From: Kitasatospora sp. NBC_01266
Lineage (GTDB): Bacteria; Actinomycetota; Actinomycetes; Streptomycetales; Streptomycetaceae
DNA: 64,000 nt
Reading direction: 5' to 3'
Assembly: GCF_036242395.1 (NCBI RefSeq)
Contig: NZ_CP108458.1
Location: 1,860,001 to 1,924,000 of the forward strand
Shown: positions 1 to 10,677 of the stretch, piece after piece
Position numbering within the stretch: position 1 is the stretch's first letter
How the letters are laid out: the number at the start of each line of letters is the position of its first letter
Notes under the pieces: generated by a model
Database searches by the model: none
What the model was told of the DNA's origin: nothing
What the model saw: the letters and a program-made list of their open reading frames with translations, nothing else
Made by a program: the position numbers and the translations under genes

Positions 1-3000
1 CGCGGGGACGGCGAGCGGCGCGGGGACGGCGAGCGGCTCAGGGACAGCGGCGGTGAGCAGGCCGGTGGCGTGCCGGGTCCACCGGGCCTCGGCGATCGAC
101 TCGCCGTGGTCGGCCCGGTCGGTGCAGGAGTGGACCTCGACGCTCCGTTCACCGCGCTCCCCGACGGCGCCGGCCCGGACCTGGATCCGCACCTCGCCCT
201 CCTCGGGGATCACCAGCGGTGCCTCCAGGGCGAGTTCCTCGACCGCCTGGGCGCCGAGCAGCCGCGCCGCCTGGTGGCAGAGTTCGACCAGGCCGGTGCC
301 GGGGAGCAGCACCGTCCCGGCGGCGGCGTGGTCGGCCAGCCAGGGGTGGGTGCGCAGCGAGAGCCGACCGCTCAGCAGGGCGCCGTCACCGGCCGCGAAG
401 GGCGCGGCGGTACTCAGCAGCGGGTGGGCGAGCGGCAGCAGGCCCAGCTCGGCGGGGTCGCCGGCCGAGGCCTGGCGGGCCGGGGGCCAGTGGTCCTGGC
501 GCTGGAAGGCGTAGGTGGGCAGTTCGACCCGCCCGGCACCGGTGATCAACGTGCTCCAGTCGACGTCCACGCCGCTCACGTGGGCCTGGGCCAGCGAGCG
601 GACGAAGCGCCCGGCGCCGCCTTCGTCGCGCCGCAGCGTGCCCACGGCCACCCCGCCGAGGCCGAGTTCGGCCAGCGTGTCCTCGATCGCGGGGACCACC
701 ACGGGATGGGCGCTGACCTCCACGAAGGTGCGGTGGCCGGCCTTGGCCAACTGCTCGACGGCGTCCTGGAAGAGCACGGGGTAGCGCAGGTTCTCGTACC
801 AGTAGTCGGCGGTCAGCTCCGGACCCGACAGCCACTCGCCGCGGATCGTGGAGAGCATCGGGACGCTGCCGGTGCGCGGCACCACCGAGGAGAGCGCCGC
901 CTTCACCTCCGCCTCCACCGGCGCCACCTCCGGCGAGTGCGACGGGAAGGCGGCCGCGATCCGCCGCGCCCGCACCCCCTGCGCCTCGCACAGCTCCAGC
1001 AACCGGTCCAGCGCCGCGAACTCGCCCGACACCGCCACCGTCGAGGGCCCGTTCACCGCCGCGACATACAGTCGGCCGCCGACCTCGGCGACCAGTTCGT
1101 CGACCCGCGCCCGGGAGGCGAACAGCGACACCATGCTGCCCACGTGCGCGATCTGCTCCATCACCTGCGCCCGCAGCACACTGATCCGCGCCGCGTCCGC
1201 CAGCGAGAGCACCCCCGCCACGTGCGCGGCCGCCACCTCGCCCTGCGAATGCCCGACCACCGCGGCCGGTTCCACTCCGGCCGCCCGCCACACCGCCGCC
1301 AGCGAGACCATCACCGCGAACAGCACCGGCTGCAGCACCCGGACACCGGCGAACTCGGTGCCGTCACCCGCCAGCACCTCGGTCAGCGACCAGTCCACCA
1401 GGCCGTCCAGCGCCGCCTCGCAGGCCGCGATCGACGCCGCGAAGACCGGCGAGCAGGCCGTCAACTCCCGGGCCATCCCGACCCACTGCGTCCCCTGCCC
1501 CGGGAAGACGAAGACCGGCCGTCCGCCGCCCGCCGCCACTCCCCGCAGCACGCCGGGGAATTCCGCGTCGGCCGCCAGTTCCCGGACACCGTCCAGCAGT
1601 TCGGCCAGATCCTCACCCAGCACCACCGCCCGGTTCTCGAAGATCGACCGCTCGCGCAGCAGCGCCCCGGCCACCGCCACGGGATCCAGCTCGCCGGCCA
1701 CCGTCGCCAGCCGACCCGCCTGCCCCCGCAGTGCCGCCTCGCCGCGTCCGGAGAGCAGCCAGGGGGTGGCCGCCAGGGCCATGATCGGCTGCTTGGTCGC
1801 GGTAGTTGACGGAACATCAGAACCGGGCGCCTGCTCGATGATCGCGTGCGCGTTGGTGCCGCTGATCCCGAAGGAGGAGACCGCGCCACGGCGCGGCCGG
1901 TCCAGCTCCGGCCAGGCGCGGGCCTCGGTCAGCAGCCGCACCGCGCCCGCCGACCAGTCCACCCGGGAGGTCGGCGCGTCCACGTTCAGGGTGCGCGGCA
2001 GCACGCCGTGCCGCAGCGCCAGCACCATCTTGATCACGCCGGCGACACCGGCGGCCGCCTGGGTGTGGTTCAGGTTGGACTTGAGCGAGCCGAGCCAGAG
2101 CGGCTGCTCCGGGTCCCGGTCGCGGCCGTAGGTGGCCAGCAGCGCCTGCGCCTCGATCGGGTCGCCCAGCTTGGTGCCGGTGCCGTGCGCCTCCACCACG
2201 TCGACCTGATCGGCCGTCAGTTCGGCGTCCACCAGCGCCTGGCGGATCACCTTGCGCTGAGCAAGGCCGTTGGGGGCCGTCAGGCCGTTGGAGGCGCCGT
2301 CCTGGTTGGCGGCCGTGCCGCGCACCACTGCGAGGATCGGGTGGCCCAAGCGCCGCGCGTCCGAGAGGCGGGCGACCAGCAGCATGCCGACGCCCTCGCC
2401 CCAGCCGGTGCCGTCCGCCGTCTCGGCGAAGGCCTTGCAGCGGCCGTCGGGCGACAGCGCCTGCTGGCGGCTCAGCTCGACGAACATCCCGGGGGTCGGC
2501 ATCAGCGCCGCGCCACCCGCGAGCGCCAGGTCGCACTCGCCGCGCCGCAGCGCCTGGACGGCCAGGTGCAGCGCCACCAGCGAGGAGGAGCAGGCGGTGT
2601 CCACGGTCAGGGCCTGGCCTTCGAGGCCGAGCAGGTAGGCGATCCGGCCGGAGGCCAGGCTGATCGAGGCGCCGGTCAGCCGGTGGCCGTCGGTCCCGTC
2701 ACCGGACTCGTACAGCCGGGGCCCGTACTGGGCGTCGGTGGCGCCGACGAAGACGCCGGTGCGGGTGCCGCGCAGATCGGCCGGGACGATGCCGGCCCGC
2801 TCGACGGCCTCCCAGGAGGTCTCCAGCAGCAGCCGCTGCTGCGGGTCCATCGCCTGCGCCTCGCGCGGCGAGATGCCGAAGAAGCCGGCGTCGAAGCCGG
2901 CGATCCGCTCGATGAACGAGCCGTGCCGGGTGTAGGAGGCACCGGCGGCGGCCGGGTCGGTGTCGAAGAGCCGGTCCAGGTCCCAGCCGCGGTCGGTCGG

Positions 3001-6000
3001 GAACTCGGAGACGGTGCTGCGCTCGCCCTCGATCAGCTCCCAGAGCTGCTCGGGCGTGCTGATGCCGCCGGGGAAGCGGCAGCCGATGCCGAGGATGGCG
3101 ATCGGCTCTCCCCCAGCCTGGCGGCTGGGAGGTGCCCCCATGGCCGCGGCGGAGCGGCGCGTGGCGGCCGGGCGGGCGGACTCCTCGTCCGGGTCGGTGC
3201 CGGACCGGGCGGCGTCGAGGTGGCGGGCCAGCGCGCGGGCGGTGGGGTGGTCGAAGGTGACCGTCATCGGCAGCGCCAGGCCCGTCGCCTCGCCCAGCTG
3301 GGTGCGCAGCCGGACGGCGAGCAGCGAGTCGAAGCCCAGGTCGCGGAAGGAGAGGTCCGGGTCGACCAGTTCGGCCGAGGCGTGCCCGAGTAGCGCGGCG
3401 GCGTGCGCGCGGACCAGCGCCAGCGAGTCACCCGCGGCGGCCGGCCCGGTCGGCTCAAACCGCGCGGCCGGCTCGACGGAAGTGGTCGCGGCGATCGTGG
3501 TGCCGGCACTCGCGGCGTCGGCGGCGAACCAGTGACGGCGGCGCTGGAAGGCGTAGCTCGGCAGGTCGGTCAGCCGGGCGCCGCTGCCCGCGAGCAGTGC
3601 GGTCCAGTCGATCGCGGCGCCCCGGGTCCAGGCACCCGCGACGGCGGCGAGCAGCGCCCGCGCCTCGGGCTCGTCCCCGTGCAGCAGCGGGAGCGACACC
3701 GTGCCGTCCGGGACGAGGGCGGAGAGCACGCTGTCGGGGCCCAACTCCAGGAAGGTGCGCACCCCCTGCTCCTGCAGCGTGCGCACGCCGTCGCCGAAGC
3801 GGACGGCCTCGCGGACGTGGCGCACCCAGTAGTCGGCCGAGGTGAGGTCCTCGAAGCCGCCGGTGAGATTCGAGACCACCGGGATGCGCGGCGCGCGGTA
3901 GGTCAGCGACTCGGCGACCGCCCGGAACTCCGCCAACATCGGGTCCATCAGCGCCGAGTGGAACGCGTGGCTGACCGTGAGGCGCTTGACCTTGCGGCCC
4001 TCCGCCCGCCATGCGGCCTCCAGCGCCGCGACCTCCGCCTCGACGCCCGAAACCACCACCGCCGCAGGCCCATTGACGGCAGCGACGTCCACTGCTTCGC
4101 CCAGCGCCGCCCGGACCTCCTGCTCGCTCCCCTGCACCGCGAGCATCGCGCCACCGGACGGCAGCGCCTGCATCAGCCGGCCACGCGCCGCCACCAGCTT
4201 GCACGCGTCTTCGAGCGACCAGACCCCCGCCAGATACGCCGCCGCCAACTCGCCGATCGAGTGGCCCGCCAGGTAGTCCGGGGTGACCCCCCACGACTCC
4301 AGCAGCCGGAACAGCGCCACCTCGATCGCGAACAACCCGGCCTGCGTGTAGACGGTCTGGTCGAGCAGCTCCGACTCGGCGTCGAACAGCACCTCGCGCA
4401 GCGGCCGGTCCAGCACACCGTCGAACTGCCCGCAGACCTCGTCCAGCGCCGCCGCGAACACCGGGAACGCGTCGTACAACTCCCGCCCGGCCCCGGCCCG
4501 CTGGCTGCCCTGCCCGGCGAGGAGCAGCGCGATCCGCCGCTCCCCGCCCGCCGTGCCACCGCTCACCCCGGCCGCGGGCAGCCCGGCCGCCAGCGCGTCC
4601 AGACCCCGCAGCAGCTCCTCGCGATCGCGGCCGACCACCGCCGCCCGCTGCTCCAGCGCGGCCCGGGTGGTCGCCAAGGAGAGTGCCAGGTCGGCGGGTT
4701 CGGCCTCCGGCCGCTCGTCCAGGTACGCCCGCAGCCGGGCCGCCTGGCCGCGCAGCCCGTCCTGTCCGCGCCCGGAGAGCGGCCAGACGAACAGCTCCGG
4801 CCGCACCCCGGCGTCCTCGGCACCGCCCGGGGAGGACGGCGCCTCGCCCAGCACCACATGGCAGTTGGTGCCGCCGATCCCGAAGGAGCTGACCCCGGCG
4901 ACCAGCACCCGGTCCGGGTGCGGCCACGGCCCCAGATCACGCTGGACCGCAAGTCCGAGCTCCTCGAACGGGATCCGCGGGTTCGGGTTCTCGTGGTGCA
5001 GGCTCGCGGGCAGCTGACGGTTCGTCAGACTCAGCGCGGTCTTGATCAGTCCGGCGATCCCGGCGGCGCCCTCCAGATGCCCCAGGTTGGTCTTCACCGA
5101 GCCGACCCGCAGCGCCTGCCCGGCCGCCCGGCCCGCGCCCAGCGCGCCACCCAGCGCGGCGGCCTCCAGCGGGTCGCCGGTGGGCGTGCCGGTGCCGTGC
5201 AACTCCACGTACTGGACGGCCTGGTGGTCCACTCCGGCGCGGCTGCGGGCGGCCTCGATCACGGCGCGCTGCGCCTCGGGGTCGGGCACCGTCAGGCCCG
5301 CGCCGCCGCCGTCGTTGTTGACCGCGCTGCCGAGCACCAGGCAGTGGATCCGGTCGCCGTCGGCGAGCGCGGCGCTCAGCGGCTTGAGCACCACCAGCGC
5401 GCCGCCCTCGCCCTTCACGAAGCCGGCCGCGTCAGCGTCGAAGGTGCGGCAGCGCCCGTCCGGGGCCAGCACCCCGGCCCGGGCGGCGCGCAGCATGCTG
5501 TCGGGCGCCAGGTTGAGGTGGACCCCGCCGACCACGGCCAGGCCGCTCTCGCCACGGCGCAGGCTCTGGCAGGCCAGGTGGACCGCGACCAGCGAGGAGG
5601 ACTGGCCGGTGTCCACGGTCAGACTGGGGCCGCGCAGGCCCAGGGTGTAGGAGAGGCGGTTGGCCAGCAGCGAGCGGGCCACGCCGGTGAAGGCGAACGG
5701 GCCAACCGCGTCCAGGCCGGCCCTGGCCTGGAGGATCGCGTAGTCGTCCAGGATCGCGCCGACGTAGACGCCGACCGGCTGGTGGCGCAGCGCGTCCGGG
5801 GCGATCCGGGCGTCCTCCAGTGCCTCCCAGCCGAGTTCGAGCAGCAGCCGCTGCTGCGGGTCCATCGCGGCGGCCTCGCGCGGCGAGACCCGGAAGAAGG
5901 TCTCGTCGAACCGGTCGACCTGGTCCAGGAACCCGCCGAACGGCGGGCACTCCTGCGGCAGTCCACCGTCGAAGCGGTCGGCGGGCGGGGCGCCGACGGC

Positions 6001-6153
6001 GTCCACGCCGTCCCGCAGCAGCTGCCAGAGGTCGGCGGGCCGCTGCGCACCGGGCAGCCGGCAGGCCATTCCGACCACCGCGATCGGCTCTTCGGTGATA
6101 TCGGCAATGCCTTCGGGTCGTCCGGCGCGGGACTCGGGCCGAGTATTCGTCAT
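1..6153 (-). CDS. Modular type I polyketide synthase, loading module plus module 1 (partial, runs off left edge)
   Basis: Cytosolic PKS that starts a polyketide chain. 2051 residues are visible. Order: KSQ about residues 21-445, with VDTGQSSS in place of DTACSSS (Q184 for Cys), HGTGT and NLGHLEG; AT about 540-840 with GHSIGE (near 629) and HAFH (near 728), the malonyl-type signature; ACP with DLGFDSLLAVR (Ser near 941); KS about 1015-1440 with C1188 in DTACSSS; AT about 1535-1840 with GHSQGE (S1636) and FPSH (near 1736) where methylmalonyl ATs have YASH; DH from about 1905 with H1942 in the HxxxGxxxxP motif, cut by the edge. A KSQ loading module decarboxylates the loaded malonyl unit, so an acetyl-type starter is expected. 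The start ATG at 6153 is preceded by GGAAAAGG. The FPSH motif plus the nearby crotonyl-CoA reductase suggests an ethyl- or alkylmalonyl extender in module 1; that is inference. Confidence 0.96.
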   Translation of the reverse strand, partial: MTNTRPESRAGRPEGIADITEEPIAVVGMACRLPGAQRPADLWQLLRDGVDAVGAPPADRFDGGLPQECPPFGGFLDQVDRFDETFFRVSPREAAAMDPQQRLLLELGWEALEDARIAPDALRHQPVGVYVGAILDDYAILQARAGLDAVGPFAFTGVARSLLANRLSYTLGLRGPSLTVDTGQSSSLVAVHLACQSLRRGESGLAVVGGVHLNLAPDSMLRAARAGVLAPDGRCRTFDADAAGFVKGEGGALVVLKPLSAALADGDRIHCLVLGSAVNNDGGGAGLTVPDPEAQRAVIEAARSRAGVDHQAVQYVELHGTGTPTGDPLEAAALGGALGAGRAAGQALRVGSVKTNLGHLEGAAGIAGLIKTALSLTNRQLPASLHHENPNPRIPFEELGLAVQRDLGPWPHPDRVLVAGVSSFGIGGTNCHVVLGEAPSSPGGAEDAGVRPELFVWPLSGRGQDGLRGQAARLRAYLDERPEAEPADLALSLATTRAALEQRAAVVGRDREELLRGLDALAAGLPAAGVSGGTAGGERRIALLLAGQGSQRAGAGRELYDAFPVFAAALDEVCGQFDGVLDRPLREVLFDAESELLDQTVYTQAGLFAIEVALFRLLESWGVTPDYLAGHSIGELAAAYLAGVWSLEDACKLVAARGRLMQALPSGGAMLAVQGSEQEVRAALGEAVDVAAVNGPAAVVVSGVEAEVAALEAAWRAEGRKVKRLTVSHAFHSALMDPMLAEFRAVAESLTYRAPRIPVVSNLTGGFEDLTSADYWVRHVREAVRFGDGVRTLQEQGVRTFLELGPDSVLSALVPDGTVSLPLLHGDEPEARALLAAVAGAWTRGAAIDWTALLAGSGARLTDLPSYAFQRRRHWFAADAASAGTTIAATTSVEPAARFEPTGPAAAGDSLALVRAHAAALLGHASAELVDPDLSFRDLGFDSLLAVRLRTQLGEATGLALPMTVTFDHPTARALARHLDAARSGTDPDEESARPAATRRSAAAMGAPPSRQAGGEPIAILGIGCRFPGGISTPEQLWELIEGERSTVSEFPTDRGWDLDRLFDTDPAAAGASYTRHGSFIERIAGFDAGFFGISPREAQAMDPQQRLLLETSWEAVERAGIVPADLRGTRTGVFVGATDAQYGPRLYESGDGTDGHRLTGASISLASGRIAYLLGLEGQALTVDTACSSSLVALHLAVQALRRGECDLALAGGAALMPTPGMFVELSRQQALSPDGRCKAFAETADGTGWGEGVGMLLVARLSDARRLGHPILAVVRGTAANQDGASNGLTAPNGLAQRKVIRQALVDAELTADQVDVVEAHGTGTKLGDPIEAQALLATYGRDRDPEQPLWLGSLKSNLNHTQAAAGVAGVIKMVLALRHGVLPRTLNVDAPTSRVDWSAGAVRLLTEARAWPELDRPRRGAVSSFGISGTNAHAIIEQAPGSDVPSTTATKQPIMALAATPWLLSGRGEAALRGQAGRLATVAGELDPVAVAGALLRERSIFENRAVVLGEDLAELLDGVRELAADAEFPGVLRGVAAGGGRPVFVFPGQGTQWVGMARELTACSPVFAASIAACEAALDGLVDWSLTEVLAGDGTEFAGVRVLQPVLFAVMVSLAAVWRAAGVEPAAVVGHSQGEVAAAHVAGVLSLADAARISVLRAQVMEQIAHVGSMVSLFASRARVDELVAEVGGRLYVAAVNGPSTVAVSGEFAALDRLLELCEAQGVRARRIAAAFPSHSPEVAPVEAEVKAALSSVVPRTGSVPMLSTIRGEWLSGPELTADYWYENLRYPVLFQDAVEQLAKAGHRTFVEVSAHPVVVPAIEDTLAELGLGGVAVGTLRRDEGGAGRFVRSLAQAHVSGVDVDWSTLITGAGRVELPTYAFQRQDHWPPARQASAGDPAELGLLPLAHPLLSTAAPFAAGDGALLSGRLSLRTHPWLADHAAAGTVLLPGTGLVELCHQAARLLGAQAVEELALEAPLVIPEEGEVRIQVRAGAVGERGERSVEVHSCTDRADHGESIAEARWTRHATGLLTAAVPEPLAVPAPLAVPA
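3107..3140. repeat. Palindromic REP-like sequence inside the PKS linker
   Basis: The arms CCCCCAGCC and GGCTGGGAG flank a short loop and are followed by GTGCCCCCAT. This C-rich hairpin resembles a dispersed intergenic palindrome common in streptomycete genomes (recalled, not searched). Here it lies in frame within the linker between the loading ACP and KS1, encoding roughly MGAPPSRQAGGE. See findings. Confidence 0.55.
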
Positions 6154-6186
6154 TCCCTTTTCCAACCCCTTTGGCCGGTCACCTGA

Positions 6187-6242
6187 ACGCCGGGCGCGAC
6201 GCCGGGCACAACGCCGGGCACAACGCCGGATGTGAACGCCGG
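6187..6242. repeat. Short tandem repeats in the PKS leader region
   Basis: Five copies of ACGCCGG start at 6187, 6199, 6211, 6223 and 6236, giving a 12-13 bp period. They lie 34-90 bp upstream of the PKS start codon, inside the probable 5' untranslated leader. The rest of the 437-bp PKS/FAD-oxidase divergent gap (6154-6590) should hold both promoters, but I could not pick convincing -35/-10 pairs. Confidence 0.6.
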
Positions 6243-6590
6243 AAGCAACGCGAAAGCAACGCGGAAGCGACTCCGGCTGAGCACCCGGTTGCGACGTCCG
6301 ATGCAATAGACGGCATCACGCTACTGAGCGCCCTCAGGGGGGCCAACCCCTACGCTCCCCTACCGACTTCCCCTGGTTGACGAGGTGTCGGCGACTGCGA
6401 TATTCCCTAGGATCGCGGGGGTGTGACCGGAACGGCGGGCGGCGGTCGGCCGGGTCCCGACAATTCCCATTGCCTGATGCGCGGACGCGGATATTCTCCC
6501 ACGTTCCGCCGACGGATCCCCGTTCTTCGTAAACCCGAACGTGCCCTGCCGGCGCCCGCTCCCGGGTCCGGCCGAGTGGGAGAAGCATCC

Positions 6591-8141
6591 ATGCAACTGA
6601 CAGCGGAACCGACCTCGGCAGCGGCTGCCGAGCAGCAGGTGCTCACCATCGGTCCCGAGGATCCGCGCTACGCGGACCTCACCCGTGGCTGCAACCAGCG
6701 TTTCGTCAGCAAGCCCGACCAGGTCTACCTGATCCGCTCCACCGCGGACGCCGTGCGGGCCGTCCAGGAGGCGGTGGACGCCGGCCGGCAGCTCGCGATC
6801 CGCAGCGGCGGCCACTGCCAGGAGTCGCTGGTGGACAGCGGCGAGGTGCGGGCGCTGCTGGACATGTCCGAGCTGCGCGCGGTCGAGTTCGACCCCGAGC
6901 GGCGGGCGTTCTCGATCGAACCGGGCCTGACCCTGGGCGAGATGTACCGCACGCTCTTCAAGAAGTGGGGCGTCACGCTGCCCGGCGGCTCCTGCCCCTC
7001 GGTCGGCATCGGCGGCCACATCGCGGGCGGCGCCTACGGTCCGCTCTCCCGCCGCCTGGGCTACCTGGTGGACTACCTGTGCGGCGTCGAGGTGGTGGTG
7101 GTCGACGCGGACGGCACCGCGCGCGCCGTGACCGCCACCGACGCGGCCGACGACCCCAACCGCGAGCTGTGGTGGGCGCACACCGGCGGTGGCGGCGGCA
7201 ACTTCGGTGTGGTCACCAAGTATTGGCTGCGCACCCCGGGCGCCCGTGGCCGGCAGCCGGGCGAACTGCTGCCCCGGCCACCGCAGTCGGTGCTGCTCGG
7301 CTACGTGGTCTGGCCCTGGGAGGGCATGGACGAGGCCAACTTCAGCCGACTGGTGAAGAACTACGTCACCTGGTACGAGCGCAACAGCGACGCCGACTCG
7401 CCCTACCTGGACCTGTACAGCGGCCTGCTGCTGCCGCACCGCTCGGCCGGCGGCATCATCATGAACGTCCAGATGGACGCCGGGGCGCCGAACGCCGCCG
7501 AGCTGTTCCGCAAGTTCGGCGAGGCCGTGCTGGACGGCGTGACGGTCCTGCCGGTGGTCGTCGAGCAGCGTGAACTGCCTTGGTACCGGGCCACCCTGTG
7601 GAACGGCCTGTACACCAGCGGCGGCCTGGAGACCCAGCGCTCCAAGGTGAAGGCGGCCGACATGCGGGCCCGCTACTCGGACGAGCAGGTGGCCACCATC
7701 TACCGCTACCTGACCACCACGGAGTACAGCAACCCGACCGCGGCGCTGATGTTCGTGGGCCTGGGCGGCATGGTGAACGAGCGGGAGAGCGACGCGACGG
7801 CGATCCCGCAGCGCGACTCGATCCTCAAGCTGGTCTACTCGGCCTCCTGGATCGACCCGGCCGAGGACGACAAGCACCTCACCTTCGTGCGCGAGTGGTA
7901 CCGCGACGTGCACGCGGGCACCGGCGGGGTGCCGATCTCCAACGGCATCACCGACGGCACCTACATGAACAACCCGGACACGGACCTGATGGACCCGCGG
8001 TGGAACACCTCGGGCGTGCCCTGGTACAGCTTCTACTACAAGGACAACTACCCGCGCCTGCAGCGGATCAAGGCCGCCTGGGACCCGCGCAACGTGTTCC
8101 ACCACGCGCTGTCCATCCAGGCCCCGGACACCGAGGCCTGA
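6591..8141 (+). CDS. FAD-linked oxidase of the berberine-bridge-enzyme family
   Basis: 516 aa. Oxidises an alcohol, amine or C-H group of a secondary metabolite using FAD, passing electrons to O2. The FAD_binding_4 domain occupies roughly residues 35-210. His75 in RSGGHCQES and Cys135 in GGSCPSVGIGGH sit where this family attaches FAD through two covalent bonds. The C-terminal BBE motif is present (YKDNYPRLQRIKAAWDP then RNVFHH). There is no signal peptide, as in bacterial antibiotic oxidases of this family. The start ATG at 6591 has GGGAGAAG 8 nt upstream; the longer upstream reading frame has no equivalent. It is divergent from the PKS gene and ends in a strong hairpin. The context suggests a tailoring oxidase for the PKS product, whose structure cannot be told from the window. 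Confidence 0.93.
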   Translation: MQLTAEPTSAAAAEQQVLTIGPEDPRYADLTRGCNQRFVSKPDQVYLIRSTADAVRAVQEAVDAGRQLAIRSGGHCQESLVDSGEVRALLDMSELRAVEFDPERRAFSIEPGLTLGEMYRTLFKKWGVTLPGGSCPSVGIGGHIAGGAYGPLSRRLGYLVDYLCGVEVVVVDADGTARAVTATDAADDPNRELWWAHTGGGGGNFGVVTKYWLRTPGARGRQPGELLPRPPQSVLLGYVVWPWEGMDEANFSRLVKNYVTWYERNSDADSPYLDLYSGLLLPHRSAGGIIMNVQMDAGAPNAAELFRKFGEAVLDGVTVLPVVVEQRELPWYRATLWNGLYTSGGLETQRSKVKAADMRARYSDEQVATIYRYLTTTEYSNPTAALMFVGLGGMVNERESDATAIPQRDSILKLVYSASWIDPAEDDKHLTFVREWYRDVHAGTGGVPISNGITDGTYMNNPDTDLMDPRWNTSGVPWYSFYYKDNYPRLQRIKAAWDPRNVFHHALSIQAPDTEA

Positions 8142-8151
8142 CCCGACCCGG

Positions 8152-8186
8152 GGTCCGGGCGGCGCCGCCGAGGCGCCGCCCGGACC
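8152..8186 (+). terminator. Rho-independent-like hairpin after the FAD oxidase gene
   Basis: A perfect 15-bp stem (GGTCCGGGCGGCGCC with GGCGCCGCCCGGACC) encloses a 5-nt loop, starting 11 nt after the stop codon. No U tract, as usual in streptomycetes. Confidence 0.8.
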
Positions 8187-8210
8187 GTGCCGGACCGTGC
8201 CGGACCGTGC
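8181..8210. repeat. Three tandem copies of a 10-bp unit between two terminators
   Basis: CGGACCGTGC occurs three times in succession, then CGGACACGC. The first copy is the distal arm of the FAD-oxidase terminator, so this looks like local slippage duplication of the hairpin arm. Confidence 0.85.
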
Positions 8211-8233
8211 CGGACACGCCGCCGCAGCAACAC

Positions 8234-8271
8234 CGAAGGGCGCCGCTCCCCGTGGGGACCGGCGCCCTTCG
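8234..8271 (-). terminator. Hairpin terminator for the ABC transporter operon
   Basis: CGAAGGGCGCCG pairs perfectly with CGGCGCCCTTCG over 12 bp, about 26 bp beyond the permease stop codon on the minus strand. It faces the FAD-oxidase terminator between convergent genes. Confidence 0.75.
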
Positions 8272-8296
8272 GCGTCCCTTCGGCGTACGGCCCGCC

Positions 8297-9840
8297 TCAG
8301 GTGGCCGGCTTGCGCACCATCGAGAACAGCTCGGGCCCACGCGTCTCCAGCCGCTGCTGCGCCACCCGGCCCAGCCACCAGCAGAGCAGCGCGCCCCAGC
8401 CGATGCCCACCGGCACCGCCGTCCACTCCAGCAGGTTCGACCCGGCGACCGCTCCGCTGATCAGCAGCGCCGCCGAGGGCAGCAGCGCGAGCACCGGCAG
8501 CAGGATCAGCATGATGTTGACCTTCACCTGGCGCTGCGGCGTGGGACTGCCGTCCGCCGTGAGCGGGAACATGGTCAGCACCGAGACCAGCAGCAGCAGC
8601 CCGGTGCCACCGGCGACCAGCGCCGGCTCGGCGGCCAGCACCCACGGCCAGGCCCAGTCCTGCCCGCTGATCGCGGTGAGCACCACGGTCAGCAGCAGCC
8701 CGACCGGGCCGACCACCAGGAACCAGGCCCACTGCCGGCCGCGCACGTCCGCCCGCTCCACCTGCGGGGTGACCAGGGTGAGCCAGAGCGAGGAACCGTC
8801 GTCCCCGTACAGGTTGGTGAAGCAGGCCGCCGCGATCACCGTGAAGAGCAGCCCGGCGAACGGCAGCATGATGGTGCTGCCGCTGAGCGAGGGGATGATG
8901 CAGGCGAGCACGCCGACCAGGAAGGCGATCATCAGCTGCAGGCTGCGCAGCATCGAACGGGAGTACAGCCGCAGCTCCTTGCCGATCACCGCGCCCAGCG
9001 GGGTGGACGGCAGGATCGGCTTGCTCGGCTTGCGCGGACCGGTGTGGCGGGCCGCCTTGGCACCGGACTTGCCCTTGACCGACAGGGTCAGCCGGCGCTC
9101 CAGCAGCGGCGGCCAGACCAGCGCCAGCGCACCGATCAGCAGCACCAGGCCGCCGAGCGGGAGCGCGACCATGCCCCAGTCGGAGCGGCCGGCCGCGTCC
9201 ACCGCCACCGCACCCCAACCCGAGGGCAGCAGCCGCACGGTGTGCGAGAGCACCGGGGACTGGCCGCTGGTCAGCTTCTTGGCGACGATCGGCACCAGCG
9301 CGGAGGCCAGCGACAGACCGGTGATCACCAGGGCGACCAGCATCGATCCGAAGTCGCGGCCGCGCCGCGAGGAGATGGTCGGGCCCATCACCCCGATGGC
9401 CACCGTGGAGGCCACCACCGCGAGCACCAGCTGCAGCAGCACCGCGACCACGCCGACCGCCGCGGCGGCCGCACCCGACTGGGCGCCGTAGGCGATCAGG
9501 CCGGCGAAGGCGACCAGGCTGAAGACCAGCGAGACGTTGACGAACGCGGCGCCGAGCATCGCGTTGGCCAGCTTGCGGGCCGGGATCGGCAGCAGCTTGA
9601 AGTAGTCCAGCCGCAGGGTGCTGTCATCGCCCGCCAGCACCGGGCCGGTGACCCAGCCGAGCAGCCAGCCGAAGCTCAGGGTGGCCAGCACGTCGGCGCC
9701 CGCGCCGGGCCTGGCGTAGTGCACCAGGCCGGAGGCGAACGAGCTCACCGCGAACAGCGTGACGACCAGCACCAGCGCGAGCGTGCCCCAGGCGCGCTTG
9801 CCCTGGGCCCGCTTGCGCATGATCGCGGTGCGCATCTCGA

Positions 9841-9856
<16 letters not shown>
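8297..9856 (-). CDS. ABC transporter permease, large ABC-2-like membrane protein
   Basis: 519 aa with about 12 hydrophobic segments in two halves, separated by a basic hydrophilic stretch near residues 265-300 (RRLTLSVKGKSGAKAARHT). It is the membrane component partnering the ATPase encoded just upstream. The coding regions overlap by 16 bp (ATPase stop at 9841, permease start at 9856), which implies translational coupling and stoichiometric production. The substrate is unknown. Position between the PKS and the extender-unit genes suggests export of, or resistance to, the cluster product, but similar EcsB-like pairs also occur in housekeeping contexts. The start ATG follows the coupling overlap. 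Confidence 0.85.

Positions 9857-10677
<821 letters not shown>

Noticed and set aside
3403..6186. Long plus-strand open frame (927 codons) opposite the PKS
   Set aside because: It is antisense to conserved KS/AT/ACP motifs, its translation is Arg/Gln/His-rich low complexity, and it has no domain signature; a GC-skew shadow.
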